Of a stretch of 64,000 nucleotides of DNA, positions 22,056-41,120 are shown piece by piece. The notes under the pieces were generated by a model that did not search any database, was not told the origin of the DNA, and saw nothing but the letters and a program-made list of their open reading frames with translations. The stretch lies in the NCBI RefSeq assembly GCF_900496995.4, contig NC_044019.1:4623501-4687500 (forward strand), given 5' to 3'. Numbering within the stretch: position 1 is the stretch's first letter; every line of letters begins with the position of its first letter. The DNA is from Aquila chrysaetos chrysaetos. Its lineage: Eukaryota; Chordata; Aves; Accipitriformes; Accipitridae. The translations under genes and the position numbers were made by a program.

Positions 22056-25000
22056 TCAGCGTGACTGGGCACTGAAGCTCTCCAGAGCACCGTGCGATGC
22101 TCGGACAAACGCCATGTCCTGCCTGTACTTCATGGCAGTGGGTGGCTGGCGCCTGAGCAGCTGGTCACCACTGTCCTTTGGGTCAGGGTCATCATAGATG
22201 GTCGAGATAAGGATGGGAGCGTCCCGCCGGGGCTTTTTCACCTTGCTGAAAGTTGGCAGTTTCTCCCCGTGGTACCTAGAAGGAAGCATGAAACGTTTGG
22301 TTCAACATTGCTGAGGCAGTCAGACACCCCTGTGCATCCCAGCTCATTTCCTTCACATGCTGCAGGGGGAAAGTGGACCAATACAGGGCAATAAGGATTC
22401 TTGTCCTATTCCTGGCTGCGAGATTGCTCTAGAACAAGAGCCAGTCCTCTCAGTGAAACACAGCACCACAGAAAGCCTCCAGAAGCCCCACAGAGAAGGT
22501 AAGGGTGAAGGTGCACAGCTACAGCTCAGGTCACTTGGGCTTTCCCCACAAGAATACCATAGCAGAGGTGACCCTAAATCCTCCAGCGCAGCGTGCTCTG
22601 TTTGTGTGCTGCATGAACCTGCAAATGGTTTCTGTCCTGCTCTAACACCACAAGCTCCTCTAAGGAGCACTGGACCGTCAGGAAGAGCACTGTATTTAGC
22701 TCTGGAGCGCTGTGGCAGGCCCTGCCACCAGCTGCGCAGAGAAAGGCAGATCCTTGGGACGGCCTTACAGTTCTGGTTCACACTCCGCTCCTTTTGCGGC
22801 CAGTTACCTGCTGCATCAGCCCAGAGAGCCCAAGCAGCGTTGGGTACTTACCCCAGCCCCCTCTTGCATCTGGGGTTCTGACCCTCGTTGTCCAGAGCTT
22901 CGGCCATTCCAGAATTGCTGCTCCCCAGCCCCAGCCCCTCCGTCCAGCCCTGCCGCTCCAGCACCTTCCTCCCAAAGCCCTGGGAGAGGGGAAAAAAATG
23001 TCAGAGTTGCTGGACAAAGCCCATCCTCATCTTCCCAGAACCCTCTGCCCACTCCCCACATCCAAGACCTCTCCTCCCCTAACCCACATCCTCTGAGCAT
23101 CGCCACCTTTCCTGTCCTGCCCCATCCTCTCCTGAGCATGTATCCAGAACTCACCTTGGTGTGTCTCTCGAAGGTGCCAATCTGTTGCCCTGAAACAGAC
23201 CCGTCCTCCAAGCCATCCCGGAGTCGCTGTTCCAGCCACATCTGGACCGAGTCCCGAGCATCCTTATCACCTCCATCTAGGGAGAAAGAAGCAAAAGTCA
23301 GAGCAGCACAGCTCAGGAAAGCCGTTCACTACCATTACTTCCCCCAGAGCACCACGCAACAAGGAGGTAGAACCTGTTCTTTTTGGCAACTCTCGCTGCC
23401 AAACAAGAAAAACGTTGTTTAAAGTACACTGACATCTTGGACGCTTTCAAAGGATGACAGAGCCAAAGAGCTCCCCGCTGCAGAAATTCTGCAGGGTCAG
23501 AATTTCCCAACCTCCTTGTTTTTCAGGGGGGTTTCAGCTCAGATACCTTTGTCATAGTAGATGCTCATGTCCACATCCCAATCATCTGCCGTCTGCTCAT
23601 CAAAGTCTGCCAAGAGAAGGAAAGCACCGGTTTTAGTGATGGTTGTGGAAGTCTGACACAGAAGGGCTGTTTGCTGGTGGCCCAGCTCGCTATTTTCTCT
23701 AACAAAATGGGAAGGAAACAGTATTAGAGACTCCGCAAACCACAGCGCTTAGATGACAGGCTACCAGTAGGACCACTGGGGTCTCTGGCGAATGGATCGA
23801 ACCACGGCAGGTTTTGTGATCAAGGGAAGGTTTAAAAAGTGATGGCAAGATGCCCGTATCTGTAGCTGATCTGGAATGCTCATATGGGGTTATACCTGAT
23901 TTATCTGCAAGGCTGGGGCCCCCAGCTCGTGGTGCTTAGTTTGTGGCTCAGCGACACAAACACCGTTACCTCCATTCTGCTCCTGCCAGTACTGTGCATC
24001 CGTGTAGAAGACAAGGCCGGAGCCGCCCTTCTCCCACTTCAGCTCAATCTCCTCTTCAAAGAGCCGCTCCTCCACACGGTCCTGCTTGGTCACATCCTCA
24101 TGCAGAGCCTCGTGTCGCTCCCACTCCTCACAGGTGTCCTGCAAAGGAGCCGGTGAAAGGTGGGTGACACCAACAGCACACAGCCTCCTCCCTGTTTCCC
24201 TGACCCTCGCGGCCCATCGCAACGCCTTCCCTATGAAACAGCTTTGTCAACAGAGCTCGTCTCAGCCTGCTGTTTTCAGGCACTAACATGACCAGCACTG
24301 ATGACCTCATTCCCCTGACTAATGCCATCTTCAGAGTCAGCAGACAGAAGTGGTGAAAAATACCACATCACACCCACTTCACAGCATGCTTTCAGCAGCG
24401 TACCCAATCTGTAACGCTAAGATGCCCATTTAAGGAGCAGGTGTGTTGTACGTAAAGTCAGCACTAGCAACAAATTAATTCCACTCAAGCTGATCCCTAA
24501 AGAGATTGTGTCAGTTCCAGTGAAGCAGCTTGCTGGCACAGACACAGATCAGACTGACAGCTTTACTGCTGCCTGCCCAATTCTCAGCAGAGCCCTCCAA
24601 GGAAGACATTAACAAACTAAGGAACAGCCAAAAGAATCACTAGAGATCCAGGAAACAGAGCCTGTGAGAAACAGCTAGAGGAGTCTGTTTAGTCTGGAGA
24701 AGAAAAGACTGAATTAAAAGTTTGCAAAGGAGGGAACAAAGCGTTCTCTGTGTCCGCTGTTGCTAGGAGAACCTAATGGGATAAAATTGCAGCAAAGATT
24801 TGGCATCTAAGTTAATTCTGGTATAGCAAAGAACGGGAATGGCTTGCCTCAGGATTGTGCTGCCTCTGTAATGACAGAGGTTTTTGAGAACAGGCTAGAC
24901 AGGCGTCTGTCAGGTGGAGGGAGCGAGATAATCTCCGGAGAGCCTGTCCAGCCCAGTTTTCTAGGAGTCTTTGTCACGAAAGCCATTTTTCTCAGAATGA

Positions 25001-26519
25001 CTAACTTCAATCACAGGAGCATTCAAGGTCAACCATTTGTACAGCTCCGCATGTCGTTTCCAGCACACAAACATGCTCCCAAATCTCCGGTCACCTCATT
25101 CACAAGCAACAGCAGAGTCGGGCCAATCTGTCACGCAGCAGGGCAGAGACCTGCTCCCACAGCAGCAGCCTCTGCCTGTGCTCACTCCTCTGGACCAAAC
25201 CCTTTGGGCTCAACCCCTACAACTGGCTCGATTTGGGCAAGCAGTTTGAGGCGTTAATGCCCACACTGTTCATGCACCAAGGGGCTCAGTGCACCAAGAC
25301 ACGAACAACCGTATTTTAACACCATTTTTAGACAAGCGATTTATACAATACAATTAAAAAATTAAAAATTAGCTCTGAGAGAGTTATATCGGCCCACGCA
25401 GCTTTGCAGCTGCAACGGCTAACCTTGGACGATGCTAGAAAAATCCACTTACGTCATCCGAGTGCGACTCCTCTTCCTCCTTCTCCTGCCCCTCCTCATC
25501 TTCCTCAGCACTGGCTGGGTGAGTCACCTCAGATCTTGCCGCAGGCCCCTCTTCCTCTGTGATCTCATCCCCTGTAGCAGTGTAAACTCTTTCTTCTTTT
25601 ATAACTGTCTCAGTGTCCTGGTATTCAAAAGGCACATTCCCATACCTACGGGATGAGCCTGTCTTTGGAAAATCCAGCTGCAATTTCTTGATAATCCGGG
25701 GAGGCAGCCTGCAGGCCCGGATCAGCTCCAGAAAAACTTTCAGAGGAGTGCCCACGTTCCCGTAAGGCATGAAGGAAGGGGGGTTGAACTCAGGCAGCCG
25801 CTTCAAGTCTGCTTCTGCGACAGATTCACCTGCGGCCGTCTTGTCCCCGCTGTAGGGAGACATCTCTGTGCCTGGAGGAGAGAAGGAATGGTTTTGTGGG
25901 GGAACACACGCTCCAGCAGAGAGGGGTAAATCAGGCAGGAGGGGGATGAGCAGACCCCAAACCGATTCTTCTTGCCTCACAATGGATTCAAGGCATTGAG
26001 GAAACTCCGTGAGGGGGTTTAACCACCCGGTGCCCTCGGGTTGCCCGCTGGGACCCGTAGAGGTGGGATCCGGTGCCCAACGGGTCCTCCGGACCCTCCC
26101 AGGCCCATGAGGAGGGGCGATGCCCGACACCCCCCCCCCCCCCGGTTCCCGCTCGTACCTGTCCCGGGGCTGAGACGGACCCTTCGGATGAGGCAGCGGC
26201 CGGGCAGCGAGGCGCCGCCGGGCCCGACCCAGCGCTTACCCGAGTACATGCGGACGAGGCGGCGGGCGCGGCCGGGCTGCACGGCCACCAGGCAGGAGCA
26301 AGTGCGCGGCGGCGGCGCCGCGGCCTCCTCGCCGCCGCTCGCCGGCAGGCGCTCGGGACGGTGGCGGTAGTGGAAGCAGAGGAAGCCTCCGGCCTCCACG
26401 AACTGGCTGAAGTAAGCGCGGAGCTGGGCGGAACGCAGCGCGGCCGGGATACCGCTCACCAAGCAGTAGCGGGCGGCGGCGGCGCCGCCATTACCGGCGC
26501 TACAGCTGGGCGCCGCCAT
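22056..26519 (-). CDS. GPATCH3: G patch domain-containing protein 3, seven coding exons
   Basis: Coding exons (minus strand): 26519-26159, 25871-25453, 24138-23970, 23606-23547, 23276-23155, 22979-22852 and 22275-22056, giving 492 residues; human GPATCH3 is about 525. It is a nuclear G-patch protein; mammalian GPATCH3 has been linked to negative regulation of RLR/VISA signalling and to transcription. Conserved blocks in order: YCLVSGIPAALRSAQLRAYF and GGFLCFHYRHRPER (exon 1), GNVGTPLKVFLELIRACRLP and FPKTGSSRRYGNVPFEYQD (exon 2), an acidic E/D-rich stretch, EEWERHEALHEDV and KWEKGGSGLVFYTDAQYW (exon 3), FDEQTADDWDVDMSIYYD (exon 4), and the G-patch from residue about 378 (GFGRKVLERQGWTEGLGLG, exon 6). 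The C-terminal ISTIYDDP and RRQPPTAMKYRQDMAFVRAS are kept. All junctions have GT-AG ends and the frame closes through every splice. Exon 1 lies in a CpG island and its Ala-rich N-terminus is divergent. Confidence 0.95.
24605..24977 (+). mobile_element. CR1-type LINE fragment (3' end), degraded
   Basis: Lies in GPATCH3 intron 2, antisense to the gene. Recognisable avian CR1 3'-region phrases appear in order: TGTTTAGTCTGGAGAAG, GGGAATGGCTTGCCTCAGG, TTTGAGAACAGGCTAGACAG followed by GCGTCTGTCAGG, and a CR1-like tail GATAATCTCC...CCAGTTTTCTAGGAGTCT. It is 5'-truncated and well diverged, so an old insertion. No intact reverse transcriptase frame is present. Confidence 0.8.
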
Positions 26520-26670
26520 CTTGCCTCCCCGGGACGGCGCGTCACGGCCGTTTGGGCGCGCGGTGATGACGTCGGCTCCCGGAACGCGGAGCGGGCGCCC
26601 CCTGGTGGCGGGAGAAGGCGCTGCAGTCGGGCGGGGGCGAGGGGAGGGTCCTGGGGGCGGCCAGGGCCCG
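26159..26670 (-). promoter_or_regulatory. GPATCH3: GPATCH3 CpG-island promoter with CRE-like site
   Basis: Dense CpG sequence covering exon 1 and the promoter. A CRE-like TGACGTCG lies at 26567-26574, about 50 bp upstream of the start codon, and no TATA box is seen. A CTCF-like core follows at 26594-26609. Confidence 0.65.
26594..26609 (-). promoter_or_regulatory. CTCF-like core motif at GPATCH3 promoter
   Basis: GGCGCCCCCTGGTGGC on the + strand, identical over 16 bp to the site at 21132-21147 and in the same orientation. It lies about 75 bp upstream of the GPATCH3 start codon. Confidence 0.7.
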
Positions 26671-27022
26671 GGGGGGGGGGCACAGGTCCCGGGGACAGCC
26701 AGGCCCCCCCCCGATGGGGGTCACAGGCCCCGGGGGTGTCAGGGCGCTGGAGGTGGCCAGGCCTCAACGGAGGTCACAGGCCATGGGGGTGGCAGGGGGT
26801 GGCCAGGCCCCGGGGGGGGCACAGGCCCCGGGGACAGCCAGGCCCCCCCCGATGGGGGTCACAGGCCCCGGGGGTGTCAGGGCGCTGGAGGTGGCCAGGC
26901 CTCAACGGAGGTCACAGGCCATGGGGGTGGCAGGGGGTGGCCAGGCCCCGGGGGGGGGTGTCACAGACCCTGGGGGTGTCAGGGTGCTGGGGGTGGCCAG
27001 GCCCCCCCCCCCCCCCCCCCCC
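26650..27022. repeat. GC-rich tandem duplication with 138-bp period
   Basis: The phrase GATGGGGGTCACAGGCCCC starts at 26713 and again at 26851, with near-identical sequence between, followed by a partial third copy. Shorter internal subunits (GGTGGCCAGGCC, GGGGGTGTCAGGG) recur. It ends in a run of more than 20 C. It sits directly upstream of the GPATCH3 promoter; open frames through it are artefacts. Confidence 0.85.
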
Positions 27023-27024
27023 GT

Positions 27025-28010
27025 GCCACGCAGCATAGCCTCATGCGAGGGGTCCTGGCTTTTCCCTCTTGGTAAAGTCCCAGCGCTGCGCGTCCCACGA
27101 TGGAGGGGCGGCCCTGCGGTGTCAGACCTGCCTCGTGGGCAGCCACACGGGCAGGTGCCACGCCGGAACCCCCGGTCCCGGGGGCGCTGGTGGGACCGGT
27201 GGCAGGATGGAGGTGCCAGGGGCTCTCCCCTGCGCCAAGGTGTCTGCGTGCCCGGTTTGGGGTAACTCTGGCAGCGGGGCTGTTCGGCATCCCGCGCGCC
27301 GTGACTCACGCGCGCGTCACCGGGCTGCGTGGCTCAGGGCTGCCCGTGGCTGGCGCGGGCCTGCGGAAATCATCCGGTGACTCATGCGTTCTCTCCCCAT
27401 GGAAAATGGCCGTCACGGGGCTGAGGTCACCTTGGAAGCCGTCCGTCACCGTTCAGCAGCAGCGGTGAGAGGTGGAGGGACAGACTGACGAAGCAGTCCT
27501 TCCTCCCACCGGGCTGCTGGCTAACAGTCAAGGTGTTACCGTGGGTAGGAGGGTGATGGGGCACAGGGAGGCTTCGTGCGGCTTTATCCGACGCCTCGGC
27601 TGGGTCGGGCACGGCAAACGGGATGGTGTTGGTGCCTGTTGGCAACTGCGTGCGCGTCCGGGTGAGTCAGAGCATCCACCTCCGACATGGCGGCTGCGCC
27701 GGGAGCCCTCGGGCGAGGCTCAACGCCTGGAGAAAGGCGCAGTGCGTGGACAGGCTGCGATTCCGCTGCCTCTGCGAATTTCCGTCTGCTGGGCGCACCA
27801 AGGGTTTTTGTGCCGCGGGGCTGTTCGTCAGACAGCTCCTGCTGGCGGTGATCGACGTGTGTCCACATCGCAACGCTCCCTCGCCACGGCGAGGCAGATG
27901 GATCTTTATGGAAAGCCCCTTTTCATTCAAGCGTTCTTTCCACACCAGGCCTGCAGCCGGTTTTTCTAACCCCCCAGAAATTTAACACCATCTCTAAAAA
28001 GTCACCACCA
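27025..28010. other. Intergenic, GPATCH3 promoter to NR0B2 3' end; cluster of AP-1-like sites
   Basis: No gene seen. Consensus AP-1 motifs occur at 27302-27308 (TGACTCA), 27378-27384 (TGACTCA) and 27663-27669 (TGAGTCA). Confidence 0.5.
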
Positions 28011-28014
28011 TGTT

Positions 28015-29030
28015 CCATAATGTAAAACCTTTTATTAAAAAAATAATTTACTGCATCTTATATACAAACCGCAAGAACGTTCACTTATAAAATACTGACA
28101 TCTAACTTGTTGCAGAAGCTGCAGGCAGGAGGAGCAAGCTTTCCAGGCGTGCTACGCTTGCACCTGGCTGTAACTCCAGGGAGGGACATTTGGTTCTACC
28201 ACCAAACAAGCTCCGCTCGTCTCTGCAGCGTTCACAGCTCGGGGTTCACTTATTGTCGCACAAACAGAGGTAAGCCTACAGCCCAAAATGATGTGCAATA
28301 GGTTTAGGTGGTCTTAGGTAACCCATTGCCCTGCGAGCAGTCCTGTTGTATTTCATGGCATTGCGGAGAAAAGATACAATCTAAGAAAGAGGGGTGAATC
28401 TGTACACCCTGTATGATTTAATACTCTGGCTTTTTCCCTCTTGGTGCCTGAGGAAGATCTTTCATGAATATTTCTAAGATTTCAAGCACAATAGACAGAC
28501 CAAGACTTCACCCAGACCTAATTCCATAATGTTTGCACTTGGTAAGCGACACCACTGAAGACATGTTATTCAGTGTGCCTAAACACCTCAGAATCAAGCT
28601 GTTAGTTGAGGACAAACCTCATCTCTTGGAGTCAACAGCAAAATGCACATTGATTTCAATAGGATCAAGGATTTGTTGAGTAAAAACCAGGACCGGGCTC
28701 TAACCCGACCCGCTCTGTGCTCTGTTTGCAGTTGGCTGGTGGCTCTGGCTACAAACAGGGAAAGAAACCCCTCACCCGCACACACGATCCCTGAAACGGA
28801 GACGGGCACAGGCGGAGCAGGAGCTGCTGTAAACATCTGCTGAACCAGAGCCGTTTCTTGGTGCGCTCTGCTGCAGCCTGGCTGAATCCCCCGACCTCAG
28901 CCCTACCGAAACGCGCAATTCCCCACAGAGTCCAGAGCACTTCTCTTGCTAAATCCCCGCTCCCAGATTCGCTTTGCTGCCCGGCGAGGTGTGGGGAGCA
29001 TCCACGGGGCCAGCGGCCGAGCGCGGTTGC
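28015..29030 (-). other. NR0B2: NR0B2 3' UTR
   Basis: Minus-strand sequence after the NR0B2 stop. An AATAAA signal (TTTATT on +, 28031-28036) lies in an AT-rich stretch about 1 kb downstream of the stop. No other gene is recognised here. Confidence 0.65.
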
Positions 29031-30327
29031 TCAGCAAGCCATGCGTGCCGCGGGAGCCAGCTGCCCGCCGGTCATTTCGTACAGCATTTCCGCGATGAGC
29101 TCGACGATGTCGGCGTTGCCGATGACAGGTCGGAAGAAGAGATCCGTGATGAGGGTGGGAGGGATCGATTTTAAGGTGGAGGTGATCAGCAAAATGCGGG
29201 CAAAGCGGCCCTGGTCCTCGGGGTGCAGGGGCTGCAGGACCTCCTGAAGCGCTCTCTGGGCTTCCCGCTGGAGGCTCTCGATGTACAGGGAGGCCCTCAG
29301 CCCAGGGACATCTGCCGAGGGAGAGGAGGAAAAGCCAGTGATGAGAGAGGCTGGAAAACAGCCCCAGGTTTCTCCCATTCCCACCCTTCCCCCTCCCCAT
29401 TTCTCAGAAGGGATCTCCGAGGCCCCACTAATGAGATGTATGCAGCGCTACCGAGACGTAGCTATTCCAGGGCCACCTTTTGAGGGTGGAAAAGTAGTTA
29501 ACTGGGCAAACTCATGCTTTACAACGTAAATCCCGGGGTCCTTTATCGTCTGCAGGGCAGGCAAAGGTCTCTGGCTTTTACCACTACTTTTGACATCCCT
29601 CCTCCCCGCTTCCTGGCACATTTGGTAACAATTGGTGTTAAGGATAAGGTAACCAGCCCTCTCCGTTCTCATGCCTGCCCACGCTCTGAACGTCTCCAAG
29701 CCAAGCGGTGTGTGTTCAGATGCTAATGTGTGTGGGATGCGCTCTCCCGCCGGCAGGCAGAACCACGAGGGCCGGGCACTCACCGGGGTTGAAGAGAATG
29801 GCCCCTTTCAGGTAGGCGTATTCCTTGGGACTCAGGTCCAGGCTCCAAAAGGTGTTGAGGCAGCACTGCAGCCGCTGCACGGCGGCCAGCGTGGGCTGCG
29901 TCCGCTCGGGCTCCTCTCGTTTGCTTTGGCCGTCGAGGAGGATCTTCTTAAGCATGCTGGGGGCCGGGGTCTCCATCACCTCGAAGGTCACCATCTCCTG
30001 GACGAGCCCCAGGAGGAAAAGAGGGACCCAGCAGCTGTCCAGCAGCAGGAGTTGATCCTCTCGCGGCAGCAGGTGGAAGGAAGGGAGGTTTTTCATGAAG
30101 CTGATGGTTTTTACCAGCACGTTGGAGGCCGCCTGGCAGGTGACGTGGGGTGTGCGGAGGCAGACGGTCCGGCGCTGGTGGCAGAGGCAGCGCTGGTGGG
30201 CTGGGACGCGGCCGCCCCGGCTGTGGTTGAGGTTCTGGCTGAGGAGGGTGTAGAGGATGGCGGTGTGCTTGTCGTCGCTGTGGCACTGGCACCTCTCACA
30301 GTCCACGTCCATGCCGCTGGTGGTCAT
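29031..30327 (-). CDS. NR0B2: Nuclear receptor subfamily 0 group B member 2 (SHP), two exons
   Basis: Exons 30327-29784 and 29311-29031 on the minus strand encode 274 residues; human NR0B2 is 257. SHP is an atypical nuclear receptor with a ligand-binding domain but no DNA-binding domain; it represses LRH-1, HNF4A and other receptors, notably in bile-acid control of CYP7A1. Seen here: no zinc-finger module, an LxxLL-like LYTLL at 25-29 in helix 1, [37 protein letters not shown], and [19 protein letters not shown] ending exon 1. Exon 2 continues DVPGL..., with [20 protein letters not shown] and [19 protein letters not shown], the C-terminal helices. The single intron (GTGAGT donor, CGGCAG acceptor, phase 1) is where I recall the SHP intron. 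The N-terminal 20 residues are Cys/Asp-rich and the C-terminal tail ([16 protein letters not shown]) is longer than human. Confidence 0.96.
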
Positions 30328-30540
30328 AACTGTGCCGGGTGGCCGGATCCTCGGTGAAACTCAGCTCCTGCTACAGCAGATGGGAGAGAGATGTAAAATC
30401 CCTCCCAAACCCTCTGTCACAGGCTGGATTCTCCCCGTCCTCTCAGCTCTGCCAGCCCATGGCTGCTCAAAGCAGCTCTTATAAGGCTGGGTCACCAGTG
30501 AAACACCCCTCCACAGCCTTGACCGCTCTGTGATTAAGCA
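30328..30540 (-). promoter_or_regulatory. NR0B2: NR0B2 TATA promoter and 5' UTR
   Basis: A TATA box (CTTATAAGG, 30478-30486) lies about 155 bp upstream of the start codon on the minus strand, placing the transcription start near 30450. Upstream on the minus strand is TCAAGGCTG at about 30520, close to the LRH-1/SF-1 half-site YCAAGGYCR. The mammalian SHP promoter is also driven through LRH-1 half-sites, so this is consistent but unproven. A GGGTCA half-site lies at about 30490. Confidence 0.6.
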
Positions 30541-30809
30541 GTCCTCATTAAAAAAAAAAAAAAAAACCAACAAAAAAACCCCAGCTGTCCCTGGGCTGAT
30601 TGGCTGGGGCAAACGAGTTCTCGGCGCGGCATCAACGGCCGTTTTCTCAATGAAGCGCCAGCGGTGCAGGGAGGGGGACGGCGGGTTGGGCGGCCTTATC
30701 ACCATCACCCCAACAGTATAAACAAAGTCATTAACCCAGCCTGTACCATGGCACCAAGGCCCCGGCTGTCATCAGGCAGTGCCGTATGGCGTGTGTCGCT
30801 GCCGGGAGG

Positions 30810-30811
<2 letters not shown>

Positions 30812-30844
<33 letters not shown>
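30812..30844. repeat. (CA)n microsatellite
   Basis: About 16 uninterrupted CA units between the divergent NR0B2 and NUDC promoters. Likely length-polymorphic. Confidence 0.95.
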
Positions 30845-30847
<3 letters not shown>

Positions 30848-31239
30848 TGTCTGGGCCCTGCGTTCAACGGCCTGTACGCTCCGGCCTTGGAAAGAGCAAC
30901 CTGGAAGTTGTTTTATCAGCGGCTGTTTGTGTAACCTTGCTGACAGGAGCCGCATGTCGTTACAAACCCAGCGATCTGACGGACCGTAGTATTCAATCCC
31001 AGGCAGGGCCCATCCATCGGTTCACGTCTCTCAGAGGAAACGCGGGGCAGGGGAAGGGCAAATTCTCAGATTTTTCACCTTGAATTACCAGGTATTTTTA
31101 CCCGTTGGCCAAATTAGAGGCAGGAATTGAGCTTCTAATGGCTGATTTCCAAGGGGCCTGGTGGCAGGGCGAGGGATTCCTGCGGCAGAGGGTGTCCCCC
31201 GGGATGGCGGTAACTCAGCCGGAGGAAAGGCCGGATCCT

Positions 31240-31703
31240 TGGCCCGCCAAGGAGCAGGGGGGGCACAGAAGGGACCGAGGGGCGGCTGACAGAGCCGGGA
31301 CCGGCACCGCGGCGGCAGCTCCCCGGGGCCGCTCCCCATCACCGTGGCTGGTGGTCGGGGACCCCCGGGAAGGCAGAGCAAGGCCCGGCCGAGACACGGA
31401 GCAGAGCCCGCGGTCCCCGGGCGACCTCTGACCCCTGACCCCCCGCGGGGTCACAGGCCTCCGCCGAGCTTTCTGGAAAGGCCGGGACCGACCGTCGCTA
31501 TAGCAACCGGATCCCCGCGCCTCGCGTCCCGCCTCCTTCCGGCGGATTGGACGCGGCCGCGACCAATCCGCGAAGAGAGCGGGGCGGACGGGCTCTGGGA
31601 TTGGGGGGAGGGGGTGAGGGAGGAACGCGCGCGTGCTTCCGTTCGCGCCGGTTCCGGTTCCGGTTCCCGGTGTGAGGGGGGCTGAGGCGGCGGCGGCGGC
31701 AGG
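31240..31703 (+). promoter_or_regulatory. NUDC: NUDC CpG-island promoter with RFX X-box and CCAAT boxes
   Basis: TATA-less CpG island. GTCGCTATAGCAAC at 31494-31507 fits the RFX X-box consensus GTHNYYATRRNAAC at every position. ATTGG at 31546-31550 and CCAAT at 31563-31567 sit in a 28-bp near-perfect palindrome (31543-31570) centred on GCGGCCGC. A third ATTGG lies at 31600-31604. The transcription start is probably around 31620-31680. Confidence 0.65.
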
Positions 31704-40234
<8,531 letters not shown>

Positions 40235-41120
40235 GCCCTCCCCTTCTCCCCCCTCTTTCAGTCAGCCCGTCAAATGGGGCAGGATATGTATTACCGGATA
40301 TCCCTTACCTTGGGCAAGTAAACACTTCCAGCACCCCCACCCGAGCTTGCTGTGGAGGCAGCTTCATGAAGTCATCCTCAGTTGTCCTGTGTCAAGCAGA
40401 AGGCAAGGCCACAGAAGCAGCCTGCAGCAGCTCCAGTTGGAGCCATCTGCGACACTTCCCAAATGGCAGTTAGGAGAGAAGGAGGGGTTAGAGCAGAAAG
40501 GGTGTTAGGGCTACAAGAGCCAGACAGGAGAGGTTTTGGGACATATCCTTAATGTATCGCTTAGCTTCATCTCCTGGCCCTTCAGAGCCGCTAATCCACT
40601 CTTTGCAATTTCAGTTTGGCAGCTGGTACTCCTAGGTTTTCACTCCCTTCCCCTCGGCTTTCCTGCTCTCCTGTGAAAACAGGGCCAGTTTATTTTGTAA
40701 AATAATTCTCCTTCTGCCTCCTTGGGAAGGGAAAACAGTCTAAAAAAACCAGCTATTGCAGTAGAGACAGACTGCTCCTCCTTGCCGCTGCTTCTATTCT
40801 TGCCAGAATGGAACAGACTGAGCCCTGCAGGGCTCAGGGGAGGGCTCCCATCACACCTGGAGAGGTTGACCTGCTGTCTTACAGCAAGGGAAGGCTGGAG
40901 AGCCTGTGGTTGTGGGCAAGGGAGAGGATGCGGAGGGTCTTTGGGGGTCCTGTTCTTGCTGGGAGTGTGTCTCCTGCCTCTTTTCCAAGAGCCTCTCTCC
41001 CTGCTGACTACTGACAGGCATCGGTGCGTTCTCTTCTGAGCTCCTGCTGACAAGTGGCATTACTCTGCATGTTCGTATCTTTGTTAAAACTGCAGTGCAA
41101 CATAAAGAAAGAGTGGCACG
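40235..41120 (+). other. NUDC: Probable NUDC 3' UTR
   Basis: No AATAAA is close to the stop. A variant CATAAA lies at 41101-41106 after a T-rich stretch, the best candidate end. Assignment is inferred from strand and position. Confidence 0.4.
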
